Positions 8,653-18,987 of a stretch of DNA of 64,000 nt are shown in pieces. Made by a program: the position numbers and the translations under genes. The first letter of the stretch is position 1, and every line of letters begins with the position of its first letter. The notes beneath the pieces were generated by a model. It saw only the letters and a list, made by a program, of their open reading frames with translations. It was not told where the DNA came from and ran no database searches. Source of the stretch: Agreia sp. PsM10 (GTDB lineage: Bacteria; Actinomycetota; Actinomycetes; Actinomycetales; Microbacteriaceae); contig NZ_JARUXC010000011.1 in NCBI RefSeq assembly GCF_030433855.1, forward strand, positions 1 through 64,000, written 5' to 3'.

Positions 8653-9606
8653 TCAGTTCGACCTGTAGCGGAGCCTTCCTACCCACCCCTGCCGGTCGAG
8701 TTCTCCCTGCAAATCCGCGAGAAACTCGAAGACTCCAGGCGGCTTCAGGTCATCGCCGACCACGCGAAGTGCGACCATCTCCTCGCCCGCGAGCTGCCGA
8801 AAACGCCTGATGTCGCGCATCCATTGACTGCGGCTCGTGCGGTGATGGTCGCCTTCGTAGTCGAGGGTGATGCGGTAGTCCCGAATGCGCAGATCGGGCT
8901 GCACGATGACACGGCCCCGCTCGTCGAGGATGGCTTCGTTGACGACGAGGTCCGGGCATCCTGCCCGAAGCAGCAGCAGACGAAGCTGCGTCTCTTTCGG
9001 TGAATCGACGCCTTCCCGTATCGCTCCCAGCGCTGCCGACACGAGGCGACTCCCTCGGCGGTCGGCGGACTGTTCCGCGGCTGCGCGCAGTTCTTCGAGC
9101 GTCGCCAGGGGGCGATATCCCCTTCTGGTCTCCCGTGCTCGAACGAGGTAGTCGCCTGCAACGACGACATCCTCGAGAGTCAACGACGTGCTCGCCAGCT
9201 CGACCCAGGCCCGCGCCGCGGTGCTGTGCGCGAACCCGGCGGATCGCATCCACTCAGTGCCTGTCAGAGTCGCACGATGGCCGAAGACCTGGGCACGCCG
9301 GGGAGCACGATACGGCGCAGGCACAGTGACATGGATGCTCGGAGTCCCGGCCGCACCCACGGGAAATCCGTAGAGCCGTGCCGCCGAGCCATGGCTGACG
9401 AAGGAACCGGCAGGGAGTACCCGCATCAGTGCCCGACAGCGCTGAATGAAGGTCGGCCCGGAACGAGACGCGAGGTTGACGCCACGAACAGGCTGACGAA
9501 TGTCTCTAGCACGGAGCCTCGACGCGCCGATTCCTCGCGCGAGCGCCTCGCGAGTGGTGAAGGCGCGAAGGATCAGATCATCGGGGAGCGGCGCTGGGGT
9601 AGGCAT
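8653..9606 (-). CDS. DUF559/VSR-like endonuclease-domain protein
   Basis: About 317 residues from the ATG at 9606. The N-terminal half resembles the winged-helix region seen in AbiEi-like antitoxin-domain proteins (LILRAFTTREALARGI; FVSHGSAARLYGFPV). The C-terminal half looks like a DUF559/VSR-type PD-(D/E)XK domain, with ETQLRLLLLRAG, PDLRIRDYRITLDYEG and an H/W-rich segment after it. Such proteins are multi-copy in Microbacteriaceae and functionally unknown. No toxin partner lies beside it. The frame is open upstream to 9732, but the added residues do not look conserved. It is the same architecture as the gene at 28586-29509. Confidence 0.7.
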   Translation of the reverse strand: MPTPAPLPDDLILRAFTTREALARGIGASRLRARDIRQPVRGVNLASRSGPTFIQRCRALMRVLPAGSFVSHGSAARLYGFPVGAAGTPSIHVTVPAPYRAPRRAQVFGHRATLTGTEWMRSAGFAHSTAARAWVELASTSLTLEDVVVAGDYLVRARETRRGYRPLATLEELRAAAEQSADRRGSRLVSAALGAIREGVDSPKETQLRLLLLRAGCPDLVVNEAILDERGRVIVQPDLRIRDYRITLDYEGDHHRTSRSQWMRDIRRFRQLAGEEMVALRVVGDDLKPPGVFEFLADLQGELDRQGWVGRLRYRSN

Positions 9607-9781
9607 GAAGCGAGGATGACAGTGCTCGACGCGGGTGCAGAAGCGCCTTCCTGCAACTGTGCACGGGCGGGATTCTCGGTCGCCTGTGGCGGAGTCGATC
9701 ATGTGGGCGGTTCCGTTGCTTCGGATCGTCACCTCGTGGCCACCTCACGACGGCAACTGCCATCTCGGGGCGTGGATGCAG

Positions 9782-9816
9782 AAAGGGCCGCCCTCGCGAT
9801 GCGAGGGCGGCCCTTT
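9782..9816 (-). terminator. Terminator of the rplK-rplA operon
   Basis: A perfect 16-base-pair stem (9782-9797 with 9801-9816) has a three-base GAT loop, just downstream of rplA. On the minus strand the stem ends in GGGCGGCCCTTT. This is a very stable intrinsic terminator, as expected after a highly expressed ribosomal operon. Confidence 0.9.
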
Positions 9817-9831
9817 CTGAGGGAGCTGAGC

Positions 9832-10521
9832 CTAGATGGCGTTGACGTCGAGCGGGATGCCCGGGCCGAACGTCGTGGAGACCGTGCCCTTGTGGATGTA
9901 GCGGCCCTTGGAGGAGGACGGCTTCAAGCGGACGACCTCTTCGAGGGCGGCCTTGATGTTGTCGGTGAGCTGGTCTTCGGAGAACGAGGCCTTGCCGGCG
10001 ACGAAGTGCACGTTGGAGTGCTTGTCGACGCGGAACTCGATCTTTCCGCCCTTGATCTCGTTGACAGCCTTGGCGACGTCGGGCGTCACGGTGCCGGTCT
10101 TCGGGTTGGGCATAAGACCACGCGGGCCGAGCACCTTTCCGAGACGACCGACCTTGCCCATGAGCTCGGGGGTCGAGACGGCGGAGTCGAAGTTCGTGTA
10201 GCCGGCGGCCACCTTCTCGATGAGCTCGTCGCCACCGACCTCGTCGGCGCCGGCCGCGATGGCGGCCTCTGCTGCGGGGCCCGTCGCGAAGACGATGACG
10301 CGCGCGGTCTTGCCGGTGCCGTGAGGAAGAATCACGGTGCCGCGGACCATCTGGTCTGCCTTGCGGGGGTCGACACCGAGCTTGAGGGCGACCTCAACGG
10401 TGCTGTCGAACTTGGCGGAGCCGGTGACCTTCGCGAGGGCGACTGCCTCGGTGGGCGAGTAGACCTTGCCCTCTTCGATCTTCTCTGCCGCGGCCTTGTA
10501 AGCCTTGGAATTCTTTGCCAT
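9832..10521 (-). CDS. rplA: 50S ribosomal protein L1
   Basis: The 229-residue protein is full length. It starts [19 protein letters not shown] and carries the L1 signature near residue 120 ([21 protein letters not shown]). L1 binds 23S rRNA at the mobile L1 stalk and in many bacteria represses its own operon. It lies 80 bases after rplK in the same direction and ends at a strong terminator. Confidence 0.98.
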   Translation of the reverse strand: MAKNSKAYKAAAEKIEEGKVYSPTEAVALAKVTGSAKFDSTVEVALKLGVDPRKADQMVRGTVILPHGTGKTARVIVFATGPAAEAAIAAGADEVGGDELIEKVAAGYTNFDSAVSTPELMGKVGRLGKVLGPRGLMPNPKTGTVTPDVAKAVNEIKGGKIEFRVDKHSNVHFVAGKASFSEDQLTDNIKAALEEVVRLKPSSSKGRYIHKGTVSTTFGPGIPLDVNAI

Positions 10522-10601
10522 TGTCGATTCTCCTGAATCTGAGAGTGTGGTTTACGTGAGCCTGGCTGGCTCTCCCACGTCGTGCGTTAAGCGGTGAGGT
10601 G

Positions 10602-11033
10602 TTACGCCTCGACCGTGATGCCCATGGAGCGGGCGGTGCCGGCGATGATCTTCGACGCGGCGGCGATGTCGTTCGCGTTGAGGTCGGCCATCTTGGTCTC
10701 GGCGATCTCGCGGACCTGAGCCTGGGTGAGCTTCGCAACCTTGACGGTGTGCGGCGTGCCCGAACCCTTGGCGACTCCGGCGGCCTTCTTGATGAGCTCG
10801 GCGGCCGGGGGCGTCTTCAGGATGAACGTGAACGAACGGTCTTCGTAGACGGTGATCTCGACGGGGATGACGTTTCCGCGCTGAGCTTCGGTTGCTGCGT
10901 TGTACTGCTTGCAGAACTCCATGATGTTGACGCCGTGCTGTCCGAGCGCCGGCCCGATGGGCGGTGCGGGGTTGGCGGCGCCGGCCTTGATCTGAAGCTT
11001 GATCAGACCAGTAACCTTCTTCTTCGGTGCCAT
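10602..11033 (-). CDS. rplK: 50S ribosomal protein L11
   Basis: The 143-residue protein begins [18 protein letters not shown]. It has the L11 motifs [25 protein letters not shown] and a C-terminal RNA-binding domain ending in the ITVEA tail. It binds the GTPase-associated centre of 23S rRNA. The frame is open 39 codons upstream, but MAPKKK is the family start and has GGAAGAG before it. It forms a two-gene operon with rplA. Confidence 0.98.
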   Translation of the reverse strand: MAPKKKVTGLIKLQIKAGAANPAPPIGPALGQHGVNIMEFCKQYNAATEAQRGNVIPVEITVYEDRSFTFILKTPPAAELIKKAAGVAKGSGTPHTVKVAKLTQAQVREIAETKMADLNANDIAAASKIIAGTARSMGITVEA

Positions 11034-11186
11034 GATTTCTCTTCCTTCTCTGTGTCGAGTCGGCCCTGATTGGCGAACTCTCCCGCCGTTCGGTGAACGC
11101 GGTTTGTGGTCGACCCCGTCAGCACGCCATTGGCGCGCCGGAATGAGCACAACCCCGCAAGCATACGCGATTCAGCCCGTTAACGC

Positions 11187-11220
11187 CATCGAGCCCACCG
11201 GATCAGCGGTGGGCTCGATG
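11187..11220 (-). terminator. Hairpin between nusG and rplK
   Basis: A perfect 14-base-pair stem (11187-11200 with 11207-11220) has a GATCAG loop and lies 13 bases past the nusG stop. There is no U-run, which is common for actinobacterial terminators. It probably separates secE-nusG from rplK-rplA transcription or attenuates read-through. Confidence 0.75.
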
Positions 11221-11232
11221 GGATGAAGAGCG

Positions 11233-12219
11233 TTAGAGCTTGGTGACCTGGTCGAAGCTGAGCTCGACCGGAGTCTCGCGCTCGAACAGGGAGACGAGCA
11301 CCGTGAGCTTGCCGCTCTCGGGCTTGATCTCGCTGATCGACCCGGGCAGACCCGCGAACGAGCCTTCCTTGATCGTGATGGTCTCGCCGATCTCGAAGTC
11401 GACCTCGGCCGGGATCGAGCGGGAGACGGCCTTGCCGCCCTTGCCACCCGACGCCTTGGCCACGGGGACCTCGGCGACGACGACGAGCGACTGCAGCATC
11501 GAGAACGCCTCTTCGAAACGCAGCGGCGTGGGGTTGTGCGAGTTGCCGACGAAGCCGGTGACGCCGGGCGTGTGACGCACGACAGACCAGCTGTCTTCGT
11601 TGAGGAACATGCGCACCAGCACGTAGCCGGGGATGCGCACGCGGGTGACGAGCTTGCGCTGGCCGTTCTTGATCTCGACGACGTCTTCCATCGGAACCTC
11701 GACCTGGAAGACGAAGTCCTCCATGCCCATCGAGGTCTTGCGGCTCTCGATGTTCTGCTTCACGCGCTTCTCGAAGCCGGCGTAGGAGTGGATGACGTAC
11801 CACTTGCCGGGGAGGGTGCGGAGCTCTTTGCGGAACGCCTCGTAGGGGTCGACCTCGGCGGGCTCGGCCTCGGCCTCATCGGCCTCGTCGTCACCGGATG
11901 CGTCGGGCTGGCCGGCCGCGTCGATCACGTCTGCCTCGGCCTCGGCCTCGGCGACCGCGGTGGCGATGTCGTCTTCATCGGCGTCGAGCACCGTGTCGGC
12001 GTCGGGGTCGTCGATCACGTCGATGGCCGCTCGGGCCTCGTCTGCGTCGCTGATGTCGAGGGCGTCATCGACGATGGCGTCGGCCTCGGGGTCTGGGTTC
12101 GCGTCGATAGCCTCGAGGAGAGCGTCGAGGTCGGCGGGCGTCTCGCGCGCCGCCGTGCTCTCGGCTGACTTCTCTTCGGCTGCGACGATATCGACGTCGT
12201 CGCGCTGTGACTCTGACAC
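11233..12219 (-). CDS. nusG: Transcription termination/antitermination protein NusG
   Basis: The 328-residue protein has an NGN domain from about residue 138 (GKWYVIHSYAGFEKRVKQN) and a C-terminal KOW domain (ETITIKEGSFAGLPGSI). NusG binds RNA polymerase and couples to Rho or the ribosome. The first roughly 135 residues are a very acidic, Asp/Glu/Ala-rich low-complexity extension, long even for actinobacteria. The chosen start is the GTG at 12219 (VSESQRDD); the ORF could begin at 12291, but that part is basic and unlike the rest. It lies downstream of secE in the same direction. Confidence 0.97.
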   Translation of the reverse strand: MSESQRDDVDIVAAEEKSAESTAARETPADLDALLEAIDANPDPEADAIVDDALDISDADEARAAIDVIDDPDADTVLDADEDDIATAVAEAEAEADVIDAAGQPDASGDDEADEAEAEPAEVDPYEAFRKELRTLPGKWYVIHSYAGFEKRVKQNIESRKTSMGMEDFVFQVEVPMEDVVEIKNGQRKLVTRVRIPGYVLVRMFLNEDSWSVVRHTPGVTGFVGNSHNPTPLRFEEAFSMLQSLVVVAEVPVAKASGGKGGKAVSRSIPAEVDFEIGETITIKEGSFAGLPGSISEIKPESGKLTVLVSLFERETPVELSFDQVTKL

Positions 12220-12375
12220 GTAAATCCGTTCCAATTCGTTTATTGATGCGCTCCGCGCATGGGGCCTTCGGTCACCGCTCAACGGCACCAAGCCGTACTA
12301 CTGCAAAGGTCGGCCGCTCTACTTCTCAGGCTGCACCTGTTCGAGTGGAACATGTGTACCCCGTCTTCAATATAT

Positions 12376-12648
12376 TCAGACCGGGTTGCCGAAGACGATC
12401 AGTGCAAGCCAGGCGAACACCGCGTCGAGACCCGACACCAGCGCCATCATGATGATGACGAAGACCAGAACGACTGCGGTGTAGCTCAGCAGCTCCTTGC
12501 GCGTCGGGGTGACGACCTTCTTGAGCTCCTGGAAGACCTGCTTGATGAAGAGCACGATACGGGCGAACGGGTTGCGGCGAGCAGCCCGTTCTTTCTTGGC
12601 GCTCTCGACGACGTCTTCACTCGGTTCGTCGATTACTTTGCGTGCCAC
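12376..12648 (-). CDS. secE: Preprotein translocase subunit SecE
   Basis: The 90-residue protein has a charged N-terminal half, the conserved amphipathic region FIKQVFQELKKVVTPTRKEL (about residues 35-54) and one C-terminal membrane segment. It is the essential gamma subunit of the SecYEG channel. The order tRNA-Trp, secE, nusG, rplK, rplA is the standard actinobacterial arrangement. The ATG at 12648 has little doubt. Confidence 0.97.
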   Translation of the reverse strand: MARKVIDEPSEDVVESAKKERAARRNPFARIVLFIKQVFQELKKVVTPTRKELLSYTAVVLVFVIIMMALVSGLDAVFAWLALIVFGNPV

Positions 12649-12737
12649 GTAAGTAGTTACCCTTCACAATTCGGCCATCCGGCCCAATCGCATCCGTTCT
12701 CCCTCGCCGAACAGCGAGGGCTACCGGATTCGATCAG

Positions 12738-14017
<1,280 letters not shown>

Positions 14018-14018
14018 C

Positions 14019-14726
14019 GTGACGACCGCCGCTTCGACAGGAGCCGACGGCACGACGAACCTCACCGCGCGTGCCGTCCTGTTCGACATGGACGGCACCC
14101 TCGTGGACTCGACCGCCGTGGTCGAGCAGGTCTGGACCGCCTTCGCGGCCGAGAACGGCCTGGATGCGCAGGCGATCATCGCGACCGGCCACGGCGTGCG
14201 GGCGGAGGACACGATGCTCCGCCACGGACCGGCCGGCTTCGACGTCGCCCGGGGCGCCGACCGCCTCTTCGACCTCGAGCTGGCCGCGGTCGACGGGATC
14301 GTCGCCGTTCCCGGAGCCGCCGCGTTCGTCGAGAGCCTGCCCGCGGCATCCATCGCCCTGGTCACCTCGGCGAGGCGCGCGCTCGCGCTGCGCCGCCTCG
14401 AACTGGCCGAGGTGCCCGCCCCCGGGGTGGTCGTGACCGCGGCCGACGTCGAGCACGGCAAGCCAGCCCCCGACTGCTACCTGATGGCGGCGTCGCTGCT
14501 GGGCGTCGACCCCGCCGACGCGATCGTCTTCGAGGATGCCGAGGCCGGTATCGCCGCGGGCCTCGCGGCGGGCATGCGCACCGTGGTCGTCGGCTCGCAC
14601 GAGAGCGAGACCACCCGCGGGCTTCCGCGCATCCGCGACTATCGCGACGTCGTCGTGACCCTGCACGAGCCGGCCGCCGGCGACGCCGACGCCCGGCCGA
14701 GCTTCACCATCGCACTGCCCCTCTAG
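14019..14726 (+). CDS. HAD-superfamily phosphatase, subfamily IA (sugar-phosphatase-like)
   Basis: The 235-residue protein has HAD motif I FDMDGTLVDST (about residues 19-29), motif II TSAR, motif III Lys in HGKPAPDC and motif IV FEDAEAGIAAG. It resembles small sugar-phosphate phosphatases such as YfbT or glycerol-3-phosphatases. The substrate is not deducible. The GTG at 14019 begins one base after the rmlB stop, so the two are probably cotranscribed. Confidence 0.85.
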   Translation: MTTAASTGADGTTNLTARAVLFDMDGTLVDSTAVVEQVWTAFAAENGLDAQAIIATGHGVRAEDTMLRHGPAGFDVARGADRLFDLELAAVDGIVAVPGAAAFVESLPAASIALVTSARRALALRRLELAEVPAPGVVVTAADVEHGKPAPDCYLMAASLLGVDPADAIVFEDAEAGIAAGLAAGMRTVVVGSHESETTRGLPRIRDYRDVVVTLHEPAAGDADARPSFTIALPL

Positions 14727-14772
14727 AATCGACGCGCCCGCGACTTTCGCGACCGGTGCAGAACGGACAGCC

Positions 14773-15531
14773 ATGACCTCGACTCCCCGCCTCGTCGCCT
14801 TCGATCTCGACGACACCCTCGCGCCGTCGAAGACGGCCATCGATCCGCGCATGGCCGACCTGCTGCTCGAGCTGCTCGACCGCGTCGAGGTCTGCATCAT
14901 CTCGGGTGGACAGTACGGACAATTCACGGCCCAGGTGATCGACAGGCTCACGAACGCGAGCGGGGCGGCCCTCGAGCGGCTGCACCTCATGCCCACCTGC
15001 GGCACCCAGTACTACCGCTACGGCGAGGGCACCTGGAACCAGGTCTACGCGCAGAACCTCACCGACGACGAGAAGCAGCGTGCGCTCGCCGCCGTCGAAA
15101 CCGAGGCCAAGCGGCTCGGCTACTGGGAGAGCGAGACCTGGGGCCCGATCCTCGAGGACCGCGGCTCGCAGATCACGTTCTCGGCCCTCGGCCAGGGCGC
15201 TCCCGTGGCCGAGAAATCGGCGTGGGACGCCGACGGGGTCAAGAAGAACACGCTGCGCGAGGCGGTGCAGGCGCTCCTCCCCGACCTCGAGGTGCGCAGC
15301 GGCGGCTCGACCTCCGTCGACATCACGCGGCAGGGCATCGACAAGGCCTACGGAATGACCCGCCTGGCCGAGCTCACGGGCATTCCCCTCGACGACATGC
15401 TGTTCGTGGGCGACCGCCTCGACCCCGACGGCAACGACTACCCGGTGAAGGTGCTCGGGGTCGAATGCCACGCGGTCGAGGGCTGGCACGACACGGCCGC
15501 CTACCTCGACGAGCTCATCCCGACGCTGTAG
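14773..15531 (+). CDS. HAD-IIB hydrolase resembling eukaryotic-type phosphomannomutase
   Basis: The 252-residue protein has motif I AFDLDDTLAPSK (residues 8-19). The late block pairs SGGSTSVDITRQGIDKAYG with MLFVGDRLDPDGNDYPV. The combination of SVDIT-x-x-G-x-DK and GDR-x-x-x-x-GND is the pattern of eukaryotic PMM1/2-type phosphomannomutases within the HAD cap-type-C2 group. A role in mannose-1-phosphate supply (and so GDP-mannose for the gmd/fcl pair further along) is possible but inferred; it may only be a phosphatase. Confidence 0.75.
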   Translation: MTSTPRLVAFDLDDTLAPSKTAIDPRMADLLLELLDRVEVCIISGGQYGQFTAQVIDRLTNASGAALERLHLMPTCGTQYYRYGEGTWNQVYAQNLTDDEKQRALAAVETEAKRLGYWESETWGPILEDRGSQITFSALGQGAPVAEKSAWDADGVKKNTLREAVQALLPDLEVRSGGSTSVDITRQGIDKAYGMTRLAELTGIPLDDMLFVGDRLDPDGNDYPVKVLGVECHAVEGWHDTAAYLDELIPTL

Positions 15532-15535
15532 GCCC

Positions 15536-15588
15536 GCTCCCTGAGCCCGTCGAAGGGAGCCCGTCTCGACAGGCTCGACGAACGGGGC
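15536..15588. repeat. REP-like inverted pair
   Basis: A forward unit (GCTCCCTGAGCCCGTCGAAG, from 15536) is followed by an inverted unit (CTCGACAGGCTCGACGAAC, to about 15585). It fills the gap between two convergent genes and can fold as a hairpin. Confidence 0.8.
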
Positions 15589-15597
15589 CTCCGGCGA

Positions 15598-16374
15598 TCA
15601 CCAGGTGGAGTCGCCCCTGATCACCGCGTCGCTGCCGCCGTCGACGAACACGATCTGGCCGCAGAGGTGCGAGTTCTCCTCGCTGACCAGCCACGCGAGC
15701 AGCCGCGCGGGCACGATCGCGTCGGCGAAGCCGTTGAGCGGCATGGGCACACCCTGGCGGATCTGCTCCCTGCCCTCCTCGGTCTCGAGCAGCGGCGCGG
15801 TCATGGGGGTCACGATGACGCCTGGCGCGATCGCATTCAGGGGGATGCCCGCCCCGGCCCAGTCGGGCGTCGGAGCAGTGCGCCGAATCCACTGCGCGAA
15901 CGCCTTCTTGGTCGAGGCGTAGATCGTGCCGCCGGTTCCGCCCTTCGCCACGGCCTCGGCCCTCGTGAGCGCCGCCGCCTCGTCGCCGGCGGCCATCGCG
16001 GCGACCAGTTCGTCGTCGACGGGATGCAGGCTCGCCATGGAGGCGACCCCCACGGCGCGCGGCGCGTCCGACGTCGCGAGCAGCGGGCGCAGCCCCTCGA
16101 GGGTGGCGACCATCCCGAAGAAATTCACCCCGACGGTCGCGGGGATCTCTGCGGCGAGTCCCGCGATCGCGAGCACCCCGTCGATGGATCCGCCGCTGAT
16201 GCGCTCGACCTCGGTGACGAGCGTGCTGCGCCCCTCCGCCGTGGTGAGGTCGACGGTGATGTCGGCGTTCCTCAGGTCGACACCGATGACGGTGGCTCCC
16301 CGTTCCGCAAGAAGGGCGGCTGTGGCCTGCCCGATTCCGGATGCGGCTCCGGTGACGACGTACGTGCGAGTCAT
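15598..16374 (-). CDS. Short-chain dehydrogenase/reductase (hydroxysteroid/alcohol dehydrogenase-like)
   Basis: The 258-residue protein has the classical SDR motif TGAASGIGQ near residues 7-15. The canonical active-site Tyr is at IYASTKKAF (Y-x-x-x-K). It resembles 3-alpha-hydroxysteroid or coniferyl-alcohol dehydrogenase-like proteins in lacking the usual NNAG block. The ATG at 16374 is preceded by AAAGGAGATCTC, a strong ribosome site, so longer frames are rejected. It is divergent from a MarR gene. Confidence 0.85.
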   Translation of the reverse strand: MTRTYVVTGAASGIGQATAALLAERGATVIGVDLRNADITVDLTTAEGRSTLVTEVERISGGSIDGVLAIAGLAAEIPATVGVNFFGMVATLEGLRPLLATSDAPRAVGVASMASLHPVDDELVAAMAAGDEAAALTRAEAVAKGGTGGTIYASTKKAFAQWIRRTAPTPDWAGAGIPLNAIAPGVIVTPMTAPLLETEEGREQIRQGVPMPLNGFADAIVPARLLAWLVSEENSHLCGQIVFVDGGSDAVIRGDSTW

Positions 16375-16399
16375 GAGATCTCCTTTGGTCATGAAAAGG

Positions 16400-16412
16400 T
16401 TTCCATTGGAAA
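16400..16412. promoter_or_regulatory. Candidate MarR operator
   Basis: TTTCCATTGGAAA is a perfect 6-base inverted repeat with one central base. It sits in the 56-base gap between the divergent SDR and MarR genes, where it could block both promoters. Confidence 0.55.
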
Positions 16413-16430
16413 GCATATCTGTCGACTAGC

Positions 16431-16937
16431 GTGGACTCCATGGTCGGCGGCGAAACCTCAGGCGAGTACGCCGCTCCCCTGCAGTACCGCTCCGAGCTCG
16501 TCGCGATCCTCGCCGACCTGCAGGGCGTGTGGGACTCTCCGCGGTTCCAGTCCGGCATCGCGCACTCCCGCCGACGCGACTTCGGCGCCATCGAGGTGCG
16601 CATCCTCTGGACCCTGGCCCGCCGCGGCCCGCTTCGATCGTCGGCGCTCGCCCAGCTGCTGGTGACCGGCGCCCCGACGATCAGCAAGGCGCTCGTCAAG
16701 CTGACGGCATCCGGCCTCGTTCGCCGCGACGTCGACGCCAGCGACGGCCGCGCGCACACCATCGCGCTCACCGACGCGGGCGTGGCCGCCGCGCAGGATC
16801 TCTACGACGCGGGCGACGACATGATTTCCGAGCTCCTCGCGGACTGGCCGGCCGACGAGGCCGCCGACTTCACGCGCTTCGCCCGACGCTTCCTCGAGCA
16901 GACCATCGCCTACGCCACGCGCCTGCCCGCCCCCTGA
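16431..16937 (+). CDS. MarR-family transcriptional regulator
   Basis: The 168-residue protein has a winged helix-turn-helix: RSSALAQLLVTGAPTISKALVKLTASGLVRRDVDASDGRAHTIALTDAG (about residues 66-113). It is divergent from the SDR gene, which it probably controls with an aromatic or lipophilic ligand (inference from family). GTG 16431 and ATG 16440 are both possible starts. Confidence 0.88.
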   Translation: MDSMVGGETSGEYAAPLQYRSELVAILADLQGVWDSPRFQSGIAHSRRRDFGAIEVRILWTLARRGPLRSSALAQLLVTGAPTISKALVKLTASGLVRRDVDASDGRAHTIALTDAGVAAAQDLYDAGDDMISELLADWPADEAADFTRFARRFLEQTIAYATRLPAP

Positions 16938-16944
16938 GCCCGCC

Positions 16945-17021
16945 CGTTCGCTGAGCCTGTCGAAGGGAACCGTCTCGACAGGCTCGACGAACGGGGTCCC
17001 TGTTCGACGACTCAGGGAACG
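16945..17021. repeat. REP-like array reaching into a gene
   Basis: A forward unit (CGCTGAGCCTGTCGAAGGG), an inverted unit and a third degenerate inverted unit ending CTCAGGGAACG run from 16945 to 17021. The last unit supplies the final codons GTT CCC TGA (Val-Pro-stop) of the family 2 glycosyltransferase on the minus strand. Confidence 0.8.
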
Positions 17022-17743
17022 CGCCACAGGATGCGCCGAGCCCAGCGCAGCCACGGCAGGTCGTGCGGCCAGTGGATGAACAGGGAATGGAAGCCCCGGC
17101 GAATGCGGGTCGCGAACCCGCTCGCATCGAAGAGCGGGCGCATCGAGATGCCCATCCCCAGCCGTCGCACGTAGCGGATGCGCCGGCGCGGCCCGATGTG
17201 CATCGACAGGTCCATGTCGTCGTGAACGACCTCGTCGCCCCGGTGCACGGCGTCGCTCACCGACACCCAGGCGTCGCGCCGGATGGCGAAGTTCGAGCCG
17301 AAGAGCGGCGGGTGCCCGAGGGCCAGGAACACCGTGCCGAAGTACGCGCCCAGGTAGAACAGCGCCAGGGGCGCGCGCAGGGCCCTCGGTCCGTCGATGA
17401 AGTGCGCGCCGCCCGTGACGGCGACGGCATCCGGATGCCCGACCAGGGCCCGTTCGATTCGCTCGAGCCAGTCGCGCCCGGGCACGCAATCGGCATCCAG
17501 TCTCGCGATGACGTCGCAGGCGGCCGCGTCGTAGCCTGCCGCGCTGGCCGCCGGGATTCCGCCGCCCTCGATGAAGACCACGCGGGCGCCGGCATCGCGG
17601 GCGACCCGCGCGCTGTCGTCGCTCGAGCCGTTGTCGACGACCACGATCTCATCGGGTCGGCGCGTCTGGCCCGCGATCGCGCGCAGGCAGCGCGCCAGCA
17701 GGTCGGCGTCGTCCTTGACCGGGATGACGACCGAGATCGTCAG
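17012..17743 (-). CDS. Glycosyltransferase family 2 with a probable CTG start
   Basis: About 243 residues with a GT-A fold: the N-terminal strand [12 protein letters not shown], then [12 protein letters not shown], the DxD motif in RLDADCVPG, and a C-terminal RxRW-like WLRWARR segment. The frame is closed by TGA a few codons upstream. The only start giving a complete N-terminus is CTG at 17743, overlapping the preceding gene's stop as CTGA. The next start, GTG at 17644, would remove the first strand. It is coupled to the diacylglycerol kinase gene, which hints at a glycolipid or phospholipid acceptor. The stop codon lies inside a REP-like repeat. Confidence 0.75.
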   Translation of the reverse strand: MTISVVIPVKDDADLLARCLRAIAGQTRRPDEIVVVDNGSSDDSARVARDAGARVVFIEGGGIPAASAAGYDAAACDVIARLDADCVPGRDWLERIERALVGHPDAVAVTGGAHFIDGPRALRAPLALFYLGAYFGTVFLALGHPPLFGSNFAIRRDAWVSVSDAVHRGDEVVHDDMDLSMHIGPRRRIRYVRRLGMGISMRPLFDASGFATRIRRGFHSLFIHWPHDLPWLRWARRILWRVP

Positions 17744-18864
17744 CGCGATGGGGTCTCGTCACCCGAGGCCTCGAAGAGGTCCTCTTCTGCCCCGTCGCCT
17801 TCGTCGATGCGCTCACCCGGCAGGGCGGTCTCGTCGGGCTCGTCCTCGGGCTGCGGCTCTTCGAGCGCGGCCTCCGCCGGGATGCGCACGCGCAGCGCGC
17901 CCGCGTCGACCCATGTGCGGAAGGCGACCGTGGTGCCGAAGCTGTCGCCGTCGAGCTCGATGTCGTGGGCGCGATCCAGCTTGACGACGAGCTCCTTGCC
18001 CTTCACGTAGTTGAGGGCGCGCACCTCCTTCGACAGACCGGCGAGGCGACGGCCCGCGGCGGTGCGGCGCAGCACGCCGTTCTCCCAGACGATCTTCACG
18101 ATGATCTGAACCCAGCCGACGACGCCCTTCGGACGCAGCATCACGATGTCGAAGAGGCCGTCGTCGACGGCCGCCTCGGGAAGCAGCAGGATGTTGGCCG
18201 GCAGCGACCCGCAGTTGCCGATGATGATCGTGTGGGCGCGCACGGAGTGGTTGCCCTGCTTGTCGAGGTTGTAGCGCATGCGCAGCTCGTTCTTGTCGCG
18301 CAGCGCCTTGGCGATGGCGCTCACATACGCGAGCCAGCCGACCTTCTTCTTGAGGTCGTCGTCGGTGTTGGCGATCATCGTGGCGTCGATGCCGAGACCG
18401 GCCATCACGACGAAGGCGAACTTCTCGACGGAGCTGTCCTCCCGGCGCACCTGGATCATGCCGACGTCGATCGCACGATCGTCACCCGAGAAGGCGGTCT
18501 CGACGGCATGGTCGAGGTCGTTCAGGGTGAGGTCGAGGTTGCGGGCGAGCAGGTTGCCCGTTCCGCTCGGAAGCAGGGCGAGCGAGGCCTCGCTTCCGTG
18601 AACGGCCTCGGCGACCGACCGCACCGTGCCGTCACCGCCGGCCGCGAGGATCATGTCGGCACCGGCATCCAGAGCGTCTTTCGTGACACCCTGCCCCGGG
18701 TCGTCGACGCTCGTCTGGAACCAGAGCGTCTCGCCCCACCCGTTGGGGCCCTCGTGCCGCTCGACCGAGGCGCGCAGCGCGTCGAGGTCGACCTTGATCG
18801 GGTTGTAGACGACGGCGGCGACGGGCTTCTGGCTGTCGGATGCGTCGGGCTGGTTTTCGCTCAT
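17740..18864 (-). CDS. Diacylglycerol/sphingosine kinase-like lipid kinase
   Basis: The 374-residue protein belongs to the DagK/YegS family. It has VVYNPIKVD at the N-terminus, the nucleotide-binding loop [11 protein letters not shown] (about residues 74-84) and [22 protein letters not shown] lies in the C-terminal beta-sandwich. It phosphorylates diacylglycerol or a related lipid at the membrane. An acidic Glu/Asp-rich tail (about 45 residues) follows the catalytic part. The ATG at 18864 is clear. It is coupled to the downstream glycosyltransferase by a four-base overlap. Confidence 0.88.
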   Translation of the reverse strand: MSENQPDASDSQKPVAAVVYNPIKVDLDALRASVERHEGPNGWGETLWFQTSVDDPGQGVTKDALDAGADMILAAGGDGTVRSVAEAVHGSEASLALLPSGTGNLLARNLDLTLNDLDHAVETAFSGDDRAIDVGMIQVRREDSSVEKFAFVVMAGLGIDATMIANTDDDLKKKVGWLAYVSAIAKALRDKNELRMRYNLDKQGNHSVRAHTIIIGNCGSLPANILLLPEAAVDDGLFDIVMLRPKGVVGWVQIIVKIVWENGVLRRTAAGRRLAGLSKEVRALNYVKGKELVVKLDRAHDIELDGDSFGTTVAFRTWVDAGALRVRIPAEAALEEPQPEDEPDETALPGERIDEGDGAEEDLFEASGDETPSR

Positions 18865-18973
18865 GGGTCAAGGGTATGGGTGACGTGCGATTGCAGGAAT
18901 ATATCCCTCCGACCGGATGCGCAAACGGCCGCGGAGGCCCTAAACTCTCCCGTCGATTCGCGCCCCCTCCCGC

Positions 18974-18979
18974 TAGGCT
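18974..18979 (+). promoter_or_regulatory. -10 element of a probable leaderless promoter
   Basis: TAGGCT lies eight bases before the GTG of the aminotransferase gene. No ribosome site precedes that GTG. Actinobacterial leaderless transcripts typically show TANNNT at this distance. Confidence 0.5.
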
Positions 18980-18987
18980 TGACTCTT

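Noticed and set aside
8653..9606. AbiE-type toxin-antitoxin system
   Set aside because: Only an antitoxin-like N-terminal region fused to a nuclease-like domain is present; there is no AbiEii-type nucleotidyltransferase partner beside it. The same applies to 28586-29509.
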